Below are positions 55,426 through 64,000 of a stretch of 64,000 bases of DNA, in pieces. Origin of the DNA: Allobranchiibius sp. CTAmp26 (lineage in GTDB: Bacteria; Actinomycetota; Actinomycetes; Actinomycetales; Dermatophilaceae); assembly GCF_017565405.1 (NCBI RefSeq), contig NZ_JAGEKR010000003.1, positions 124,001-188,000 on the forward strand. The letters run 5' to 3'. Made by a program: the position numbers and the translations under genes. How positions within the stretch are numbered: the stretch's first letter is position 1; every line of letters begins with the position of its first letter. The notes under the pieces were generated by a model. That model did no database searches and had not been told where the DNA came from. It was given only the letters and a program-made list of their open reading frames with translations.

Positions 55426-55875
55426 TCAGGTGACGATCGGTTCGGGGCGCCCGGCACGCCATACGTGTGGCGTCATCTCCGACAGGCCTGGGGAGTACGC
55501 GTGCACGGTGAGCGCCAGCTCGTCGCCGATGTTGGTCATGTTGTGCACCAGACCCGGGTTGAAACTGAACTCCTCCCCCGCGTGCAGGTCACTCTCGGCG
55601 AGCCGGCCGCCGCGCCACGTCTCCTGGGTGAGCTCGCCTCGTACGACGTGGAACGCGCCGCTGGCGCCGCCGTGGTCGTGCCATCCGGTCGTGGTGCCCG
55701 CGGGCCACACCATCAGCCAGACCTCGAGATAGGCGGTGGTGTCCAGCTCGATGCGCGTGCGTTCGGTGACGTCGGGGTCGACGCGGGTGAGCAGGTCGTC
55801 GTTACCTGCGAAGAGCCGGGTGATGCGTGACAACTGTTCGTCGCTGAACGTGCGGATGCCTAAGGAGGCGGTCAT
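55426..55875 (-). CDS. Cysteine dioxygenase
   Basis: 149-residue cupin that oxidises L-cysteine to cysteine sulfinate with O2. The iron ligands are the two His of TGWHDHGGASGAF and a third in GLVHNMTN; GAFHVVRGELTQETW is the usual following strand pair. It is shorter than eukaryotic CDO and typical of bacterial ones. ATG 55875 is preceded by GGAG 8 nt upstream. A 24-codon leader peptide containing Cys lies 68 nt upstream on the same strand, and its spacer has repeated CCGG blocks that could fold over the ribosome-binding site, suggesting control by cysteine supply. Confidence 0.9.
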   Translation of the reverse strand: MTASLGIRTFSDEQLSRITRLFAGNDDLLTRVDPDVTERTRIELDTTAYLEVWLMVWPAGTTTGWHDHGGASGAFHVVRGELTQETWRGGRLAESDLHAGEEFSFNPGLVHNMTNIGDELALTVHAYSPGLSEMTPHVWRAGRPEPIVT

Positions 55876-55943
55876 CTGGTGTCTCCGGACGGGAAGGGGG
55901 CCGGCGGTGACCGGCGGCTGACGGGCTGGGTGAACGGGTGGGT

Positions 55944-56018
55944 TCAGGCGCGACAGCGATGCCACATCGCCGGGCGCGTGGTGCGGCGCGTCGGCTGATG
56001 AATGGCGGTGTGGAACAT
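55944..56018 (-). CDS. Putative cysteine-responsive leader peptide of cysteine dioxygenase gene
   Basis: 24-codon ORF with ATG at 56018 and TGA at 55946-55944. It starts MFHTAIHQ, has a TRRTTR segment and ends WHRCRA. Arg/His-rich leader peptides with a Cys close to the end are common before sulfur-metabolism genes in actinobacteria. Its start codon coincides with the likely transcription start (promoter at 56025-56054), so it would be translated as a leaderless message. Slow reading of the UGU codon when cysteine is scarce could alter folding of the spacer before the dioxygenase gene. No protein evidence exists. Confidence 0.6.
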   Translation of the reverse strand: MFHTAIHQPTRRTTRPAMWHRCRA

Positions 56019-56024
56019 GGCTTC

Positions 56025-56054
56025 ACTACATCACGGCGGGGCTGGGAGCGACAA
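56025..56054 (-). promoter_or_regulatory. Promoter of the leader peptide-cysteine dioxygenase unit
   Basis: Minus strand TTGTCG (56054-56049), 18-bp spacer, TGTAGT (56030-56025), then 6 nt to the leader ATG. Both hexamers and spacing fit a sigma70-type promoter with the start at the A of ATG. Confidence 0.6.
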
Positions 56055-56109
56055 ATAGTTTGGCTGTGCGCTCGCTGTCTCCTCCGCGGTCGTACGACGT
56101 CCCGACCGC

Positions 56110-56724
56110 TCAGTGGGTGGGGCGCACGGGCAGCGGCTCACCGAAGCGGGTCCCGAAGGCGAGCTCCGACAGCGGTTTACGTCGACGCTCCCGCAGCTCG
56201 CGCTCGGCGGTGGAGGGATCGACCCCCGTGCGTTCGTCCACCGGCCAGGGCCGTCCGACGGCCACACCGGAGACGACCGACCACTCGTCCGGCACCTCGT
56301 AGGCAGCGGCCAGGGCGTCGTGGTCGAATCCCCCGAACTGGTGCACGCCCAGCCCCATCGACGCCGCCTGAACGCACAGGTGCGCCACGGCCTGACCGAG
56401 GTCGTAGCGCGCGTAATCGGCGAGCGCGGGCTTGTGCTCGGGGGTCGTGCGCGCCAGCGTCACGAGGACGACGCTCGCGGGCGGCAACCACCCGGAGTTG
56501 CCACGGCTGAGTGCACCCACCAGGACCCCGTGCGCCGCGTCGCCGCGTCGAGCCACCACGAACGCCCACGGTTGCGCGTTGCCGTTCGAGGGCGCCCAGC
56601 GGGCCGCCTCCAGGAGGGACGCGAGCTGATCGTCGGACAGCTCGTGCGCCGGGTCGAAGACGGAGGGCGACCGGCGCTCGCGCAGCACGTCGAGGATCAG
56701 CGGCGGGGTCGTGGGATCCGTCAT
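56110..56724 (-). CDS. Nitroreductase family protein
   Basis: 204-residue FMN-dependent oxidoreductase. ERRSPSVFDPAHELSDDQL and LLEAARWAPSNGNAQPW form the FMN-binding N-terminus (the RRSxR-like start and the APSxxNxQPW block); QAVAHLCVQAASMGLGVHQF and ELAFGTRF close the site. It could reduce nitro compounds, quinones or flavins. Start ATG 56724. It is preceded by the dienelactone hydrolase gene whose stop lies 9 bp upstream, so they may share a transcript. Confidence 0.9.
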   Translation of the reverse strand: MTDPTTPPLILDVLRERRSPSVFDPAHELSDDQLASLLEAARWAPSNGNAQPWAFVVARRGDAAHGVLVGALSRGNSGWLPPASVVLVTLARTTPEHKPALADYARYDLGQAVAHLCVQAASMGLGVHQFGGFDHDALAAAYEVPDEWSVVSGVAVGRPWPVDERTGVDPSTAERELRERRRKPLSELAFGTRFGEPLPVRPTH

Positions 56725-56733
56725 TGCAGAAGC

Positions 56734-57492
56734 CTAGGCGCCCACCTCCAGGCGCTCCCGCAGGAACGTCAGCACCGCGTCGACGCCCTCCTGCTGACGG
56801 TGCGCGGTCAGGGTCGCGTGCTTCGCGCCCGGGAACTCCACCGCGGTGAAGGCATCGCCCAACTCGCGCCGAAGCGTCGCGAAACGGGTGCCGGTCGCCC
56901 GGTCACCGGCGTACCGCAACCCCAGCACCGGGCAGCCGGCGGCGGCGCGTGCCTTGACGGTCGCGAGATCGGCCGGACTCAGCGCGAGGTCGGCGCCGCG
57001 GCGGCGACCGACGGCGAACGGCGTCGAGGGCTGGGCGACGACGGGCGCCGCGACCGAATCGTCGACCATCATGGCGAGCGCGAACCCACCGGTGAAGCAC
57101 ATGCCGACGACGCCGACGCCGGGCCCGCCGAGTTCGTCGTGCAGCGAGCGGGACAGCGACCGCAGCCATCCGGCGATCGGGCTGGTGCGACCGGTCGCGA
57201 AGGTGGTGAACTCCTTGCTGACACACAGCTGCGGCACGATGGCGGCGACGTACCCGACACTCACGTCGCGTCCCGGGTCGCCGAACAGATGCGGCATCAC
57301 CACGGTGCACCCCGCCGCGACGACGTCCTCGGCGAACCGGATCACCTCCGGCGTCATCCCCGGGATCTCGTGGATCACGATCACCCCCGGGCCGGTGCCC
57401 TTGCGGTAGATGTCGTGGCTGCGGCCGTCGGCGTCGTACTCCGCCCGGGTCCAGCCGTCGAGGGGGGAACCGGTCTGCGCGAGGGTCGACAT
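56734..57492 (-). CDS. Dienelactone hydrolase family protein
   Basis: 252-residue alpha/beta hydrolase of the DLH type. VIVIHEIPGMTPEV carries the Glu-containing oxyanion strand, GVVGMCFTGGFAL is the nucleophile elbow with Cys (CFTGG) as in true dienelactone hydrolases, GLRYAGDRA the acid and PGAKHATLTAHRQ the His. It cleaves lactones or related esters; the substrate is unknown. ATG 57492 has GATGAT 6 nt upstream, supporting this start over the longer open frame. Confidence 0.88.
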   Translation of the reverse strand: MSTLAQTGSPLDGWTRAEYDADGRSHDIYRKGTGPGVIVIHEIPGMTPEVIRFAEDVVAAGCTVVMPHLFGDPGRDVSVGYVAAIVPQLCVSKEFTTFATGRTSPIAGWLRSLSRSLHDELGGPGVGVVGMCFTGGFALAMMVDDSVAAPVVAQPSTPFAVGRRRGADLALSPADLATVKARAAAGCPVLGLRYAGDRATGTRFATLRRELGDAFTAVEFPGAKHATLTAHRQQEGVDAVLTFLRERLEVGA

Positions 57493-57627
57493 CACGCCAT
57501 CATCGCGGCCTGGACCAGCCGGCGACAGGCCCCCTGACGCCGATCCCGGGAGGTCGGGTCGGAATCTTCCGGGCTCCGCGTGCGCTGACAGGGGTGAAGA
57601 CCCGATCGACACACCGCAAGGAGCGCC

Positions 57628-57984
57628 ATGAGCACCCAGACCCTGACCACCGAGACCTTCACCGACGCCGTCAAGAACGACGGCATCGTGCTGGTCGACT
57701 TCTGGGCCGACTGGTGCGGCCCGTGCAAGCAGTTCGGCCCGATCTTCGAGCAGACCTCCGGTGAGCACGAGGACATCACCTTCGCCAAGGTCGACACCGA
57801 CGCCGAGCCGGCCCTCGGGCAGGCCCTGAACATCAGCTCGATCCCGACGGTGATGGCCTTCCGGGACGGCGTGATGGTGTTCGCGCAGCCCGGTGCGCTC
57901 AGCAAGCCGATGCTGTCGGACCTGATCCAGCAGGTGCGCGACCTGAAGATGGACGAGGTGCGCGCCAAGCTCGCGCAGAGCTGA
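57628..57984 (+). CDS. trxA: Thioredoxin
   Basis: 118-residue cytoplasmic thioredoxin. DFWADWCGPCKQFGP gives the redox pair Cys at about 31 and 34, and the cis-Pro is in ISSIPTVMAF. It reduces protein disulfides with electrons from thioredoxin reductase, which is not encoded here. Strong ribosome-binding site AAGGAG before ATG 57628. It is divergent from the dienelactone hydrolase gene and followed at once by a perfect 30-bp palindromic terminator. Confidence 0.93.
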   Translation: MSTQTLTTETFTDAVKNDGIVLVDFWADWCGPCKQFGPIFEQTSGEHEDITFAKVDTDAEPALGQALNISSIPTVMAFRDGVMVFAQPGALSKPMLSDLIQQVRDLKMDEVRAKLAQS

Positions 57985-57990
57985 CCCCGG

Positions 57991-58020
57991 TAGCCGTGTG
58001 CCCCGCGGGGCACACGGCTA
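57991..58020. terminator. Perfect 30-bp palindrome, two-way terminator
   Basis: TAGCCGTGTGCCCCG followed directly by its complement. It starts 6 bp after the thioredoxin stop, and its last three bases are the TAG stop of the opposing permease gene, so the hairpin overlaps coding sequence. Confidence 0.8.
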
Positions 58021-59613
58021 GGTGGTCGGCAGCTTCAGATCCGGCTCGTCGCGGACCAGCGTCGGGGTGTCGCGGTTGAGCGTACGGCCCTTGAAGAACG
58101 CCGGGATCGTGCGCATCAGCACGAGCATGATGATGACTCCGACGATCATCGTGCCGACCCCGAGGGCGAACGCGCCTCCCATCTGCACATGGGTCCCGGG
58201 CACCGTGAACGTCGTGTAGCTGGCGGCCGTGCTGCTCTTCAACGGGTTCAGCCAGTCGTCGTGCAGGCTCCACGCCAGCGCGAAGTACATGATGATGCCG
58301 CCGAGGGTGGGGATGATCCCGCGCATCCACAGGTCGCGAGCGGAGTTGGTGAGCGTCTTGCGGTAGTACCAGGCGCATGCGAAGCCGGTGAGGCCGTAGT
58401 AGAACGCGATCATCATGCCGAGCGCCGTGACGCAGTCCGCGATGACGTTGGCGGCGTTCGACGTGTAGTTGAGGATCGCGTAGAGCACGATCGAGATGCC
58501 GCCGAAGCCCAGCGTGGCCACGGTGGGTGTACGGAAGCGCGGGTGCACCTCGGCGAACCTGCTCGGCAGCGCGCGGTAGACGCCCATCGACAGCGCGGTG
58601 CGTGCCGTCGGCAGGATGGTGGTCTGCGTGGAAGCGGCCGCGGAGGTCAGCACCATGAAGATCAGCAGGTGCGACATGAAGCCGCCGACGAACCCACCGC
58701 CGAAGACCGCCTTGCCGAGCACGGAGATGACGTCACTGGAGTTGTCACCGTTGCCGAGGCCGATGCCCTTGCTCCCCACGCCGGCGAACGACTGCGCCGC
58801 GATGGTGACCAGCGTGTAGGTGACCACGAGCATCACCGTGGAGATGATCGCAGCGCGGCCCGGCGTACGCCCCGGGTCCGCGGTCTCCTCGTTGACCGAC
58901 ACGGCGCTGTCCCAGCCCCAGTAGATGAAGAGCATCAGCAGCAGGCCGCGGAAGAAGGTCGAGAAGCTGTCGATCTGCAGCGGGTTGAACCAGGACCAGT
59001 CCAGGTGGATGGAGCTGGCGGCGCCGTGCCCGGAGTAGACCCGGATCAGCGCGACGGCGGAGAAGACGAGCAGCACGAAGAGCTCGACGGAGAGCAGCAC
59101 CTGCTGCAGGCGGGCGGACAACTCCACGCCGACGTAGCAGATCGCCGTCATGACCACGATCCAGAGCACCCCGACGAGCAGCACCCAGCCGCTCGTGGAG
59201 TTCGACCCGATGCTGTCGGCACCGACCAGCAGGAAGACGTACTGCCCGGCCACCTGTGCCAGGCTCGCCATCACCAGGATGTCGGCGGCGATGATCCCCC
59301 AGCCACCGATCCAGCCGGTCTTGGGCCCGAACGCCCGCGTGGCCCAGGTGAACGTCGTACCGCAGTCCGGGTCGGCCTTGTTGAGCTCCTGGTAGCCGAT
59401 CGCCGTGAAGAGCATCGGCACGAAGGCCAGGATCACGATGATCGGCGACTGCAGGCCGACACCGGCCACGATGAAGCCCAGGGTCGCTGCCAGGCTGTAG
59501 GCGGGGGCGGTCGACGCCACCCCGATCACGACGCTGGCGATGATCCCGAGTGCGCCGCCGCGCAGACCCTTGTCGGCGGACTGCGACTCTGCGGTGGGTG
59601 CGGTGCTGGTCAT
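58018..59613 (-). CDS. APC superfamily amino acid permease
   Basis: 531-residue membrane protein with 12-14 hydrophobic helices. It begins with an APC signature GIIASVVIGVASTAPAYSLA (substrate-site helix 1), then YQELNKADPDCGTTFTWATR and the helix 6 region WGWDSAVSVNEETADPGRTP. It imports an amino acid or amine with protons; the substrate cannot be assigned. The C-terminus ends in a short polar tail. Start ATG 59613 is well placed; the 217-bp region upstream holds its promoter and the terminator of the PfpI gene. Confidence 0.9.
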   Translation of the reverse strand: MTSTAPTAESQSADKGLRGGALGIIASVVIGVASTAPAYSLAATLGFIVAGVGLQSPIIVILAFVPMLFTAIGYQELNKADPDCGTTFTWATRAFGPKTGWIGGWGIIAADILVMASLAQVAGQYVFLLVGADSIGSNSTSGWVLLVGVLWIVVMTAICYVGVELSARLQQVLLSVELFVLLVFSAVALIRVYSGHGAASSIHLDWSWFNPLQIDSFSTFFRGLLLMLFIYWGWDSAVSVNEETADPGRTPGRAAIISTVMLVVTYTLVTIAAQSFAGVGSKGIGLGNGDNSSDVISVLGKAVFGGGFVGGFMSHLLIFMVLTSAAASTQTTILPTARTALSMGVYRALPSRFAEVHPRFRTPTVATLGFGGISIVLYAILNYTSNAANVIADCVTALGMMIAFYYGLTGFACAWYYRKTLTNSARDLWMRGIIPTLGGIIMYFALAWSLHDDWLNPLKSSTAASYTTFTVPGTHVQMGGAFALGVGTMIVGVIIMLVLMRTIPAFFKGRTLNRDTPTLVRDEPDLKLPTT

Positions 59614-59770
59614 CTGCTGCCTCTCGTTCGTGCGGTGAACGCACTCAAACTAGGGCACATGCAAGCGAATCGGTAGAAGATCGCCCCATCTCCACGGAAT
59701 CCGATGACTACTGCGCGTCACACTTCGGATTCCGCAGGCGAGGGGAGGGGGCTGCTGCGGCCTCTCACAA

Positions 59771-59812
59771 CAGCAGCACCCGCGCATCGGAGGCGATGCG
59801 CGGGTGCTGCTG
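59771..59812. terminator. Terminator of the DJ-1/PfpI gene
   Basis: Perfect 19-bp arms starting CAGCAGCACC around a GAGG loop, 19 bp downstream of the PfpI stop. The hairpin is strong and lacks a T-run. The remaining ~150 bp to the permease start show no further gene. Confidence 0.75.
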
Positions 59813-59830
59813 TGTTGGGGGACTCTGTGC

Positions 59831-60382
59831 TCAGCCCAACGCGTCGATGATCGCCGGGACGAAGTCGCCGAGGTCGTCGGGGTCACGCGAGGTGATCAAC
59901 GTCCAGTTCTCGGTCGGGCAGACCTTGACGGACTCGTCGACCCAGGTACCGCCGGCGTTTCGTACGTCGGTCTGCAGCGAGGGGAACGACGTCAGGGTCT
60001 TGCCCTGCAACACGCCCGCCTCGACCAGCACCCACGGCGCGTGGCAGATCGCCGCGACGGTCTTGCCGGCGGCGGCGAACGCCTTGGCGAGATCGGTCGC
60101 CTTGTCCTCGGTCCGCAGCGTGTCGGCGTTGATGGTGCCGCCGGCGATCAGCAACGCGTCGTAGTCGGCGGCGTTCGCGTCGGCGAGCGCGATGTCGGCC
60201 TCGACGTCCTTGCCGGGATCCTTGTCGCCGACGAGGGTCTTGATCGTGTCCTTCTCGACGGCGGCGATGGTGACCTGGGCACCCGCCTCCTTCAGCTTCT
60301 CGACCGGGACGACCAGCTCGTCCTGCTCGATGCCGTAGTTCGTGACGATCGCGAGGACCTTCTTGCCTTCGATGCCTGCCAT
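59831..60382 (-). CDS. DJ-1/PfpI family protein (type 1 glutamine amidotransferase-like)
   Basis: 183-residue protein. The conserved Cys is in VAAICHAPWVLVEAG (nucleophile elbow with adjacent His), Glu in the N-terminal VTNYGIEQDELVVP, and ALLIAGGTINADTLR the loop nearby. Members act as deglycases, proteases or chaperones in stress; function here is not fixed. ATG 60382 follows GAGGTGAGA. It stands alone between the permease and CoA transferase genes. Confidence 0.9.
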   Translation of the reverse strand: MAGIEGKKVLAIVTNYGIEQDELVVPVEKLKEAGAQVTIAAVEKDTIKTLVGDKDPGKDVEADIALADANAADYDALLIAGGTINADTLRTEDKATDLAKAFAAAGKTVAAICHAPWVLVEAGVLQGKTLTSFPSLQTDVRNAGGTWVDESVKVCPTENWTLITSRDPDDLGDFVPAIIDALG

Positions 60383-60461
60383 GGGCTCTCACCTCGTTGT
60401 GATAGGACGGGTTCGGGTACCGGACTGATACCCCAACGGTGCGCCGGTCATGCGGTGGGCG

Positions 60462-61553
60462 TCATTCTCCCAGTGCGGGCGGGGCACTGCGGTAGGTCGC
60501 AGGGGTCGCGGACAGACCGATGGGGTTGGCGACCTGGCGTCCTCCGGCGCAGTCGACGACGGCCGACAGGCCCAGCCGGTCGGCGTACGCGAACGCCTCG
60601 GCGAGGTCGTTGACCGGACCGGCCGGTACGCCGACCGCGGCCATCCGCTCGCACCACTCCTGCGCGTCCGCGGAAGCCAGCAGGTCCTCGATGATCGGCA
60701 CGAGCTCCTCCCGGTGCGCGACCCGCCGCGGATTGGTGGCGTAACGCTCGTCGTCGGCCAACGCTCGCTGTCCGAGCACCCCTGCCAGCGCGCGGAACTG
60801 ACGATCGTTGCCGCACGCGATGACGAGGGGCTTGTCGCGCGCCTGGAAGACCTCGTACGGGACGAGCGACGGGTGCCGGTTGCCCATCGCCTGCGGGACG
60901 ACGTCCGCGAGCAGGTATCCGCTGGACTGGTTGACCAGGCTGGACAGCAGGCACGACATGAGGTCGACCTCGACCCGCTGCCCCTCACCGGTGCGGTCGC
61001 GGTGCCGCAGCGCCGCGAGGATGCCGACCGCGGCATGCAGGCCCGTGAGGACGTCCACGACCGCCACCCCCGCGCGGGTCGGCTCCCCCGGCGCCGGACC
61101 GGTCATCGACATCAACCCGCCCACCGCCTGCACGACCAGGTCGTAGCCGGGCAGCGAGCTGCCACGGCCGAATCCGGTGACGCTGCAATAGATCACGCCG
61201 GGATTGGTCGTGCGTACGTCGTCGTACCCGAGCCCCAGGCGGTCCATCCCACCCGGCAGGAAGTTCTCGACCACCACGTCGGCACGCGCCACGAGGTCGA
61301 CGGCACGCGCGCGATCGGCTGCGTCGCGTAGGTCGAGGGCGACACTGCGCTTGTTGCGATTGACCGCCTGGTAGTAGGTCGCGACACCCTCCGCGTCGAA
61401 CGGCGGTCCCCACTGGCGGGTGTCGTCACCGGACCCAGGCCGTTCGATCTTCACCACGTCCGCGCCCAGGTCGGCCAGTAGCATCGTGGCGTACGGACCG
61501 GCGAGCACCCGCCCGAAGTCGGCGATGAGCAGTCCGTCCAGGGCACCCGTCAT
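60462..61553 (-). CDS. CaiB/BaiF family CoA transferase
   Basis: 363-residue class III CoA transferase. ADFGRVLAGPYATMLLADLG and VVKIERPGSGDDTRQWGPP form the CoA-binding N-terminus; NRNKRSVALDLR and VVENFLPGGMDRLGLGYDD follow, and the catalytic Asp lies in QRVEVDLMSCLLSSL. It moves CoA between carboxylic acids such as carnitine, formate or bile acids; the substrate here is unknown. The C-terminus is a little shorter than the usual ~400 residues. Start ATG 61553. Confidence 0.92.
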   Translation of the reverse strand: MTGALDGLLIADFGRVLAGPYATMLLADLGADVVKIERPGSGDDTRQWGPPFDAEGVATYYQAVNRNKRSVALDLRDAADRARAVDLVARADVVVENFLPGGMDRLGLGYDDVRTTNPGVIYCSVTGFGRGSSLPGYDLVVQAVGGLMSMTGPAPGEPTRAGVAVVDVLTGLHAAVGILAALRHRDRTGEGQRVEVDLMSCLLSSLVNQSSGYLLADVVPQAMGNRHPSLVPYEVFQARDKPLVIACGNDRQFRALAGVLGQRALADDERYATNPRRVAHREELVPIIEDLLASADAQEWCERMAAVGVPAGPVNDLAEAFAYADRLGLSAVVDCAGGRQVANPIGLSATPATYRSAPPALGE

Positions 61554-61584
61554 GCCGCAGACGCTATCGGCGCGGAACGGGCGC

Positions 61585-62689
<1,105 letters not shown>

Positions 62690-62744
62690 TTATAAGGCCA
62701 CCTCTCGATGACTTCGCTACCCGCCGACGGGAGAGGCACGGGCA

Positions 62745-63806
62745 TCAGCTCGCCGCCCCGTCCGCGACGCCGTCCCGTATGAGGCAGGAGCCCGCGTCCC
62801 GGAAGATCCCGGCGCCGCCCGTGGTCTGGGTCAGCGCGTCGGCGGCCAGCAGCACCGCAGCGGCCGACCAACCGGTCTGCTCGACGGGGTAGACCGCGTC
62901 GTTCGGGATGTTCTTGCCGGTCCAGTAGCCGCCCGAGTCCTCATCGCGCAGGAACTGCACCTGCTCGAACATCGCGAACGCGGCGGAGCGGTCGCCGAGC
63001 GCGTCCAGGGCGGCGATGAGCTCGGCGGTCTCCGCAGCGGTGACCCACGGCTCGTCGGCGACGCACCGGCACCCGCGCTCGTCCCACACGAACCGGTCGG
63101 ATGAGCCTCGGAGCCGGGCCCGACCCTCGTCGCCGCGGAAGACGCCGCACAGGATCGGGTAGTACCAGTCCATCGAGTAGCGCTCGCGGTCGGCGAACGC
63201 ATCCGGCTGCTCCCGGAGGGCACGGTGGATGCCGTCACGCGCCCATCGCCAGCGCGGCAGGTCGTGCCCGAGCCGTTCGGCGATCAGGACCGCGCACTCC
63301 AGCGACTGCGCGGCGCTGGAGCTCCCGGTGACGAGTGCGAAGTCCTGCACGGCACCGCTCTCGGAGACCGCCCACGCGAGCGCTCCGGACGGGAGCATCG
63401 CCGTCAGCGCGAACCGCACCGCCCGCTCGACCGTGGGCCAGAAACGCGCGAGGACGTCCGTCTGCCCGGTCACCAGGTAGTGGTGCCACACCCCGGTCGC
63501 CACGTAGAGGCACTGGTTGGTGTCGGCGGCGGCCTCCTCGACGCGCGCACCGCGCACCACCATGGGCCAGGAACCGTCGGCCCGCTGGGTACGCGCCAGA
63601 TAGTCGTAGGCCGCGACGGCACCCGCGTGGTGACCGGTCACCGACAGCCCCATCGCCGACTCGACGTGGTCCCACGGGTCCAGATGGCTGCCGACGAACC
63701 AGGGGATCGCGCCGTCGGCTGCCTGCTGGCGTGCGATGAACTGCCCTGTCCTCGCTACCTGTTCGACCGAGAGGACATCGGGCACGGCGAGGCGCGCGAG
63801 CGTCAT
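62745..63806 (-). CDS. Alpha/alpha-toroid protein (prenyltransferase/glucoamylase-like)
   Basis: 353-residue protein of the prenyltransferase-squalene cyclase repeat type found next to methyltransferases in actinobacterial cell-envelope clusters. Visible units: FIARQQAADGAIPWFVGSHL, ATDTNQCLYVATGVWHHYL-like block AAADTNQCLYVATGVWHHYL, DWYYPILCGVFRGDEG and DSGGYWTGKNIPNDAVYP. The repeated QxxDG(x)W/aromatic turns mark helical hairpins of the (alpha/alpha)6 fold. Activity is unclear (glycan or isoprenoid binding). ATG 63806 overlaps the neighbouring methyltransferase stop (ATGA). Confidence 0.72.
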   Translation of the reverse strand: MTLARLAVPDVLSVEQVARTGQFIARQQAADGAIPWFVGSHLDPWDHVESAMGLSVTGHHAGAVAAYDYLARTQRADGSWPMVVRGARVEEAAADTNQCLYVATGVWHHYLVTGQTDVLARFWPTVERAVRFALTAMLPSGALAWAVSESGAVQDFALVTGSSSAAQSLECAVLIAERLGHDLPRWRWARDGIHRALREQPDAFADRERYSMDWYYPILCGVFRGDEGRARLRGSSDRFVWDERGCRCVADEPWVTAAETAELIAALDALGDRSAAFAMFEQVQFLRDEDSGGYWTGKNIPNDAVYPVEQTGWSAAAVLLAADALTQTTGGAGIFRDAGSCLIRDGVADGAAS

Positions 63807-64000
63807 ACCGGCTTGCGCAGGTAGACCACGAAACTCTTGCCCATCACCGGGTTCAGAGCGCGCTCGGCCAGCCGGGTCACCGCGGGCGCCCGCATCATGT
63901 CCCACACCAGGAGTCGGTGGTAGCCGCGGGTGAGGACGTTCTCGCGCTCCGTACCCGATGCGCACTTGATCCACCAGTACGGCGAGTGCAGGGCGTGCGC
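63803..64000 (-). CDS. Class I SAM-dependent methyltransferase, C-terminal fragment (runs off window)
   Basis: The last 65 residues of a larger gene whose start lies beyond base 64000. The segment reads HSPYWWIKCASGTERENVLT, YHRLLVWDMMRAP and ends NPVMGKSFVVYLRKPV, the C-terminus of the methyltransferases usually paired with the toroid protein in actinobacteria. The catalytic part is outside the window, so the call rests on this tail and the ATGA overlap with the next gene. Confidence 0.7.
   Translation of the reverse strand, partial: AHALHSPYWWIKCASGTERENVLTRGYHRLLVWDMMRAPAVTRLAERALNPVMGKSFVVYLRKPV

Noticed and set aside
57540-57627. SigR/SigH-type promoter (GGAAT...GTT) before thioredoxin
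   Set aside because: GGAAT occurs within CGGAATCTTCCG, but no GTT lies 16-18 bp downstream, so the match is incomplete.

Overview
The window is chromosomal DNA of a high-GC actinobacterium. Strongly GC-rich codon use, GTG starts, Micrococcales-type families (DUF4235, DUF427, MpaB/DUF2236, LtrA, YkcB/YkcC-like glycosyltransferases) and many promoters that look leaderless all point that way. Order Micrococcales is likely; a Dermacoccaceae/Intrasporangiaceae-type genome is my best guess, not a proven one. I see about 63 protein genes, one short leader peptide, one riboswitch and many palindromic intergenic sites. I see no rRNA, tRNA, CRISPR array, insertion sequence, integrase or phage gene.

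Layout. 1-7,100: secreted S53 peptidase (cut by the window edge), an acyl-CoA thioesterase, a PAP2-type membrane enzyme, and a thiamine ABC importer (binding lipoprotein, fused permease, ATPase) behind a TPP riboswitch. 7,100-11,300: small conserved proteins, an MpaB-type protein, a lipoprotein, a serpin-like protein and an ankyrin protein. 11,300-19,150: a complete histidine-utilisation operon (hutH-hutU-M20 hydrolase-hutF-hutI) with a divergent IclR regulator and a perfect operator-like palindrome between them. 19,150-30,500: housekeeping and redox genes (mobA, quinone reductase, Nudix, AI-2E-type transporter, FAD dehydrogenase, rraA, two histidine phosphatases). 30,500-36,700: fatty acyl-CoA ligase, glmS with a small upstream partner gene, and a stand-alone LigD-type polymerase. 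35,800-39,700: YkcC/YkcB-like glycosyltransferases beside a Gly/Thr-rich membrane-anchored protein. 39,700-46,900: SDR, SWIM-SNF2 helicase, NAD synthetase. 46,900-52,800: MFS exporter with TetR regulator, DoxX, aldo/keto reductase, second MFS, GNAT. 52,800-60,500: Nudix/crotonase pair, LtrA, cysteine dioxygenase behind a leader peptide, nitroreductase, dienelactone hydrolase, thioredoxin, amino-acid permease, DJ-1/PfpI protein. 60,500-64,000: CaiB-type CoA transferase, DUF2599 lipoprotein, two methyltransferases and an alpha/alpha-toroid protein.

How the parts work together. Import and catabolism stand out: thiamine uptake is controlled by its end product, histidine is degraded to glutamate by the formiminoglutamate deiminase route, and cysteine oxidation appears to be controlled by translation of a cysteine-containing leader. 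Several transporters sit next to palindromes that are probably their operators.

Most unusual structure. Four 70-bp intergenic elements (19153, 20169, 21917, 30407) share a strict design: four 10-bp CGAGYGG-type units at a 20-bp pitch, the last two inverted. Other long palindromes, each with its own sequence, sit in most other convergent gene junctions. About seventeen genes have a -10-like hexamer 6-8 nt before the start codon, the spacing expected for leaderless mRNAs; this was used to choose several starts.
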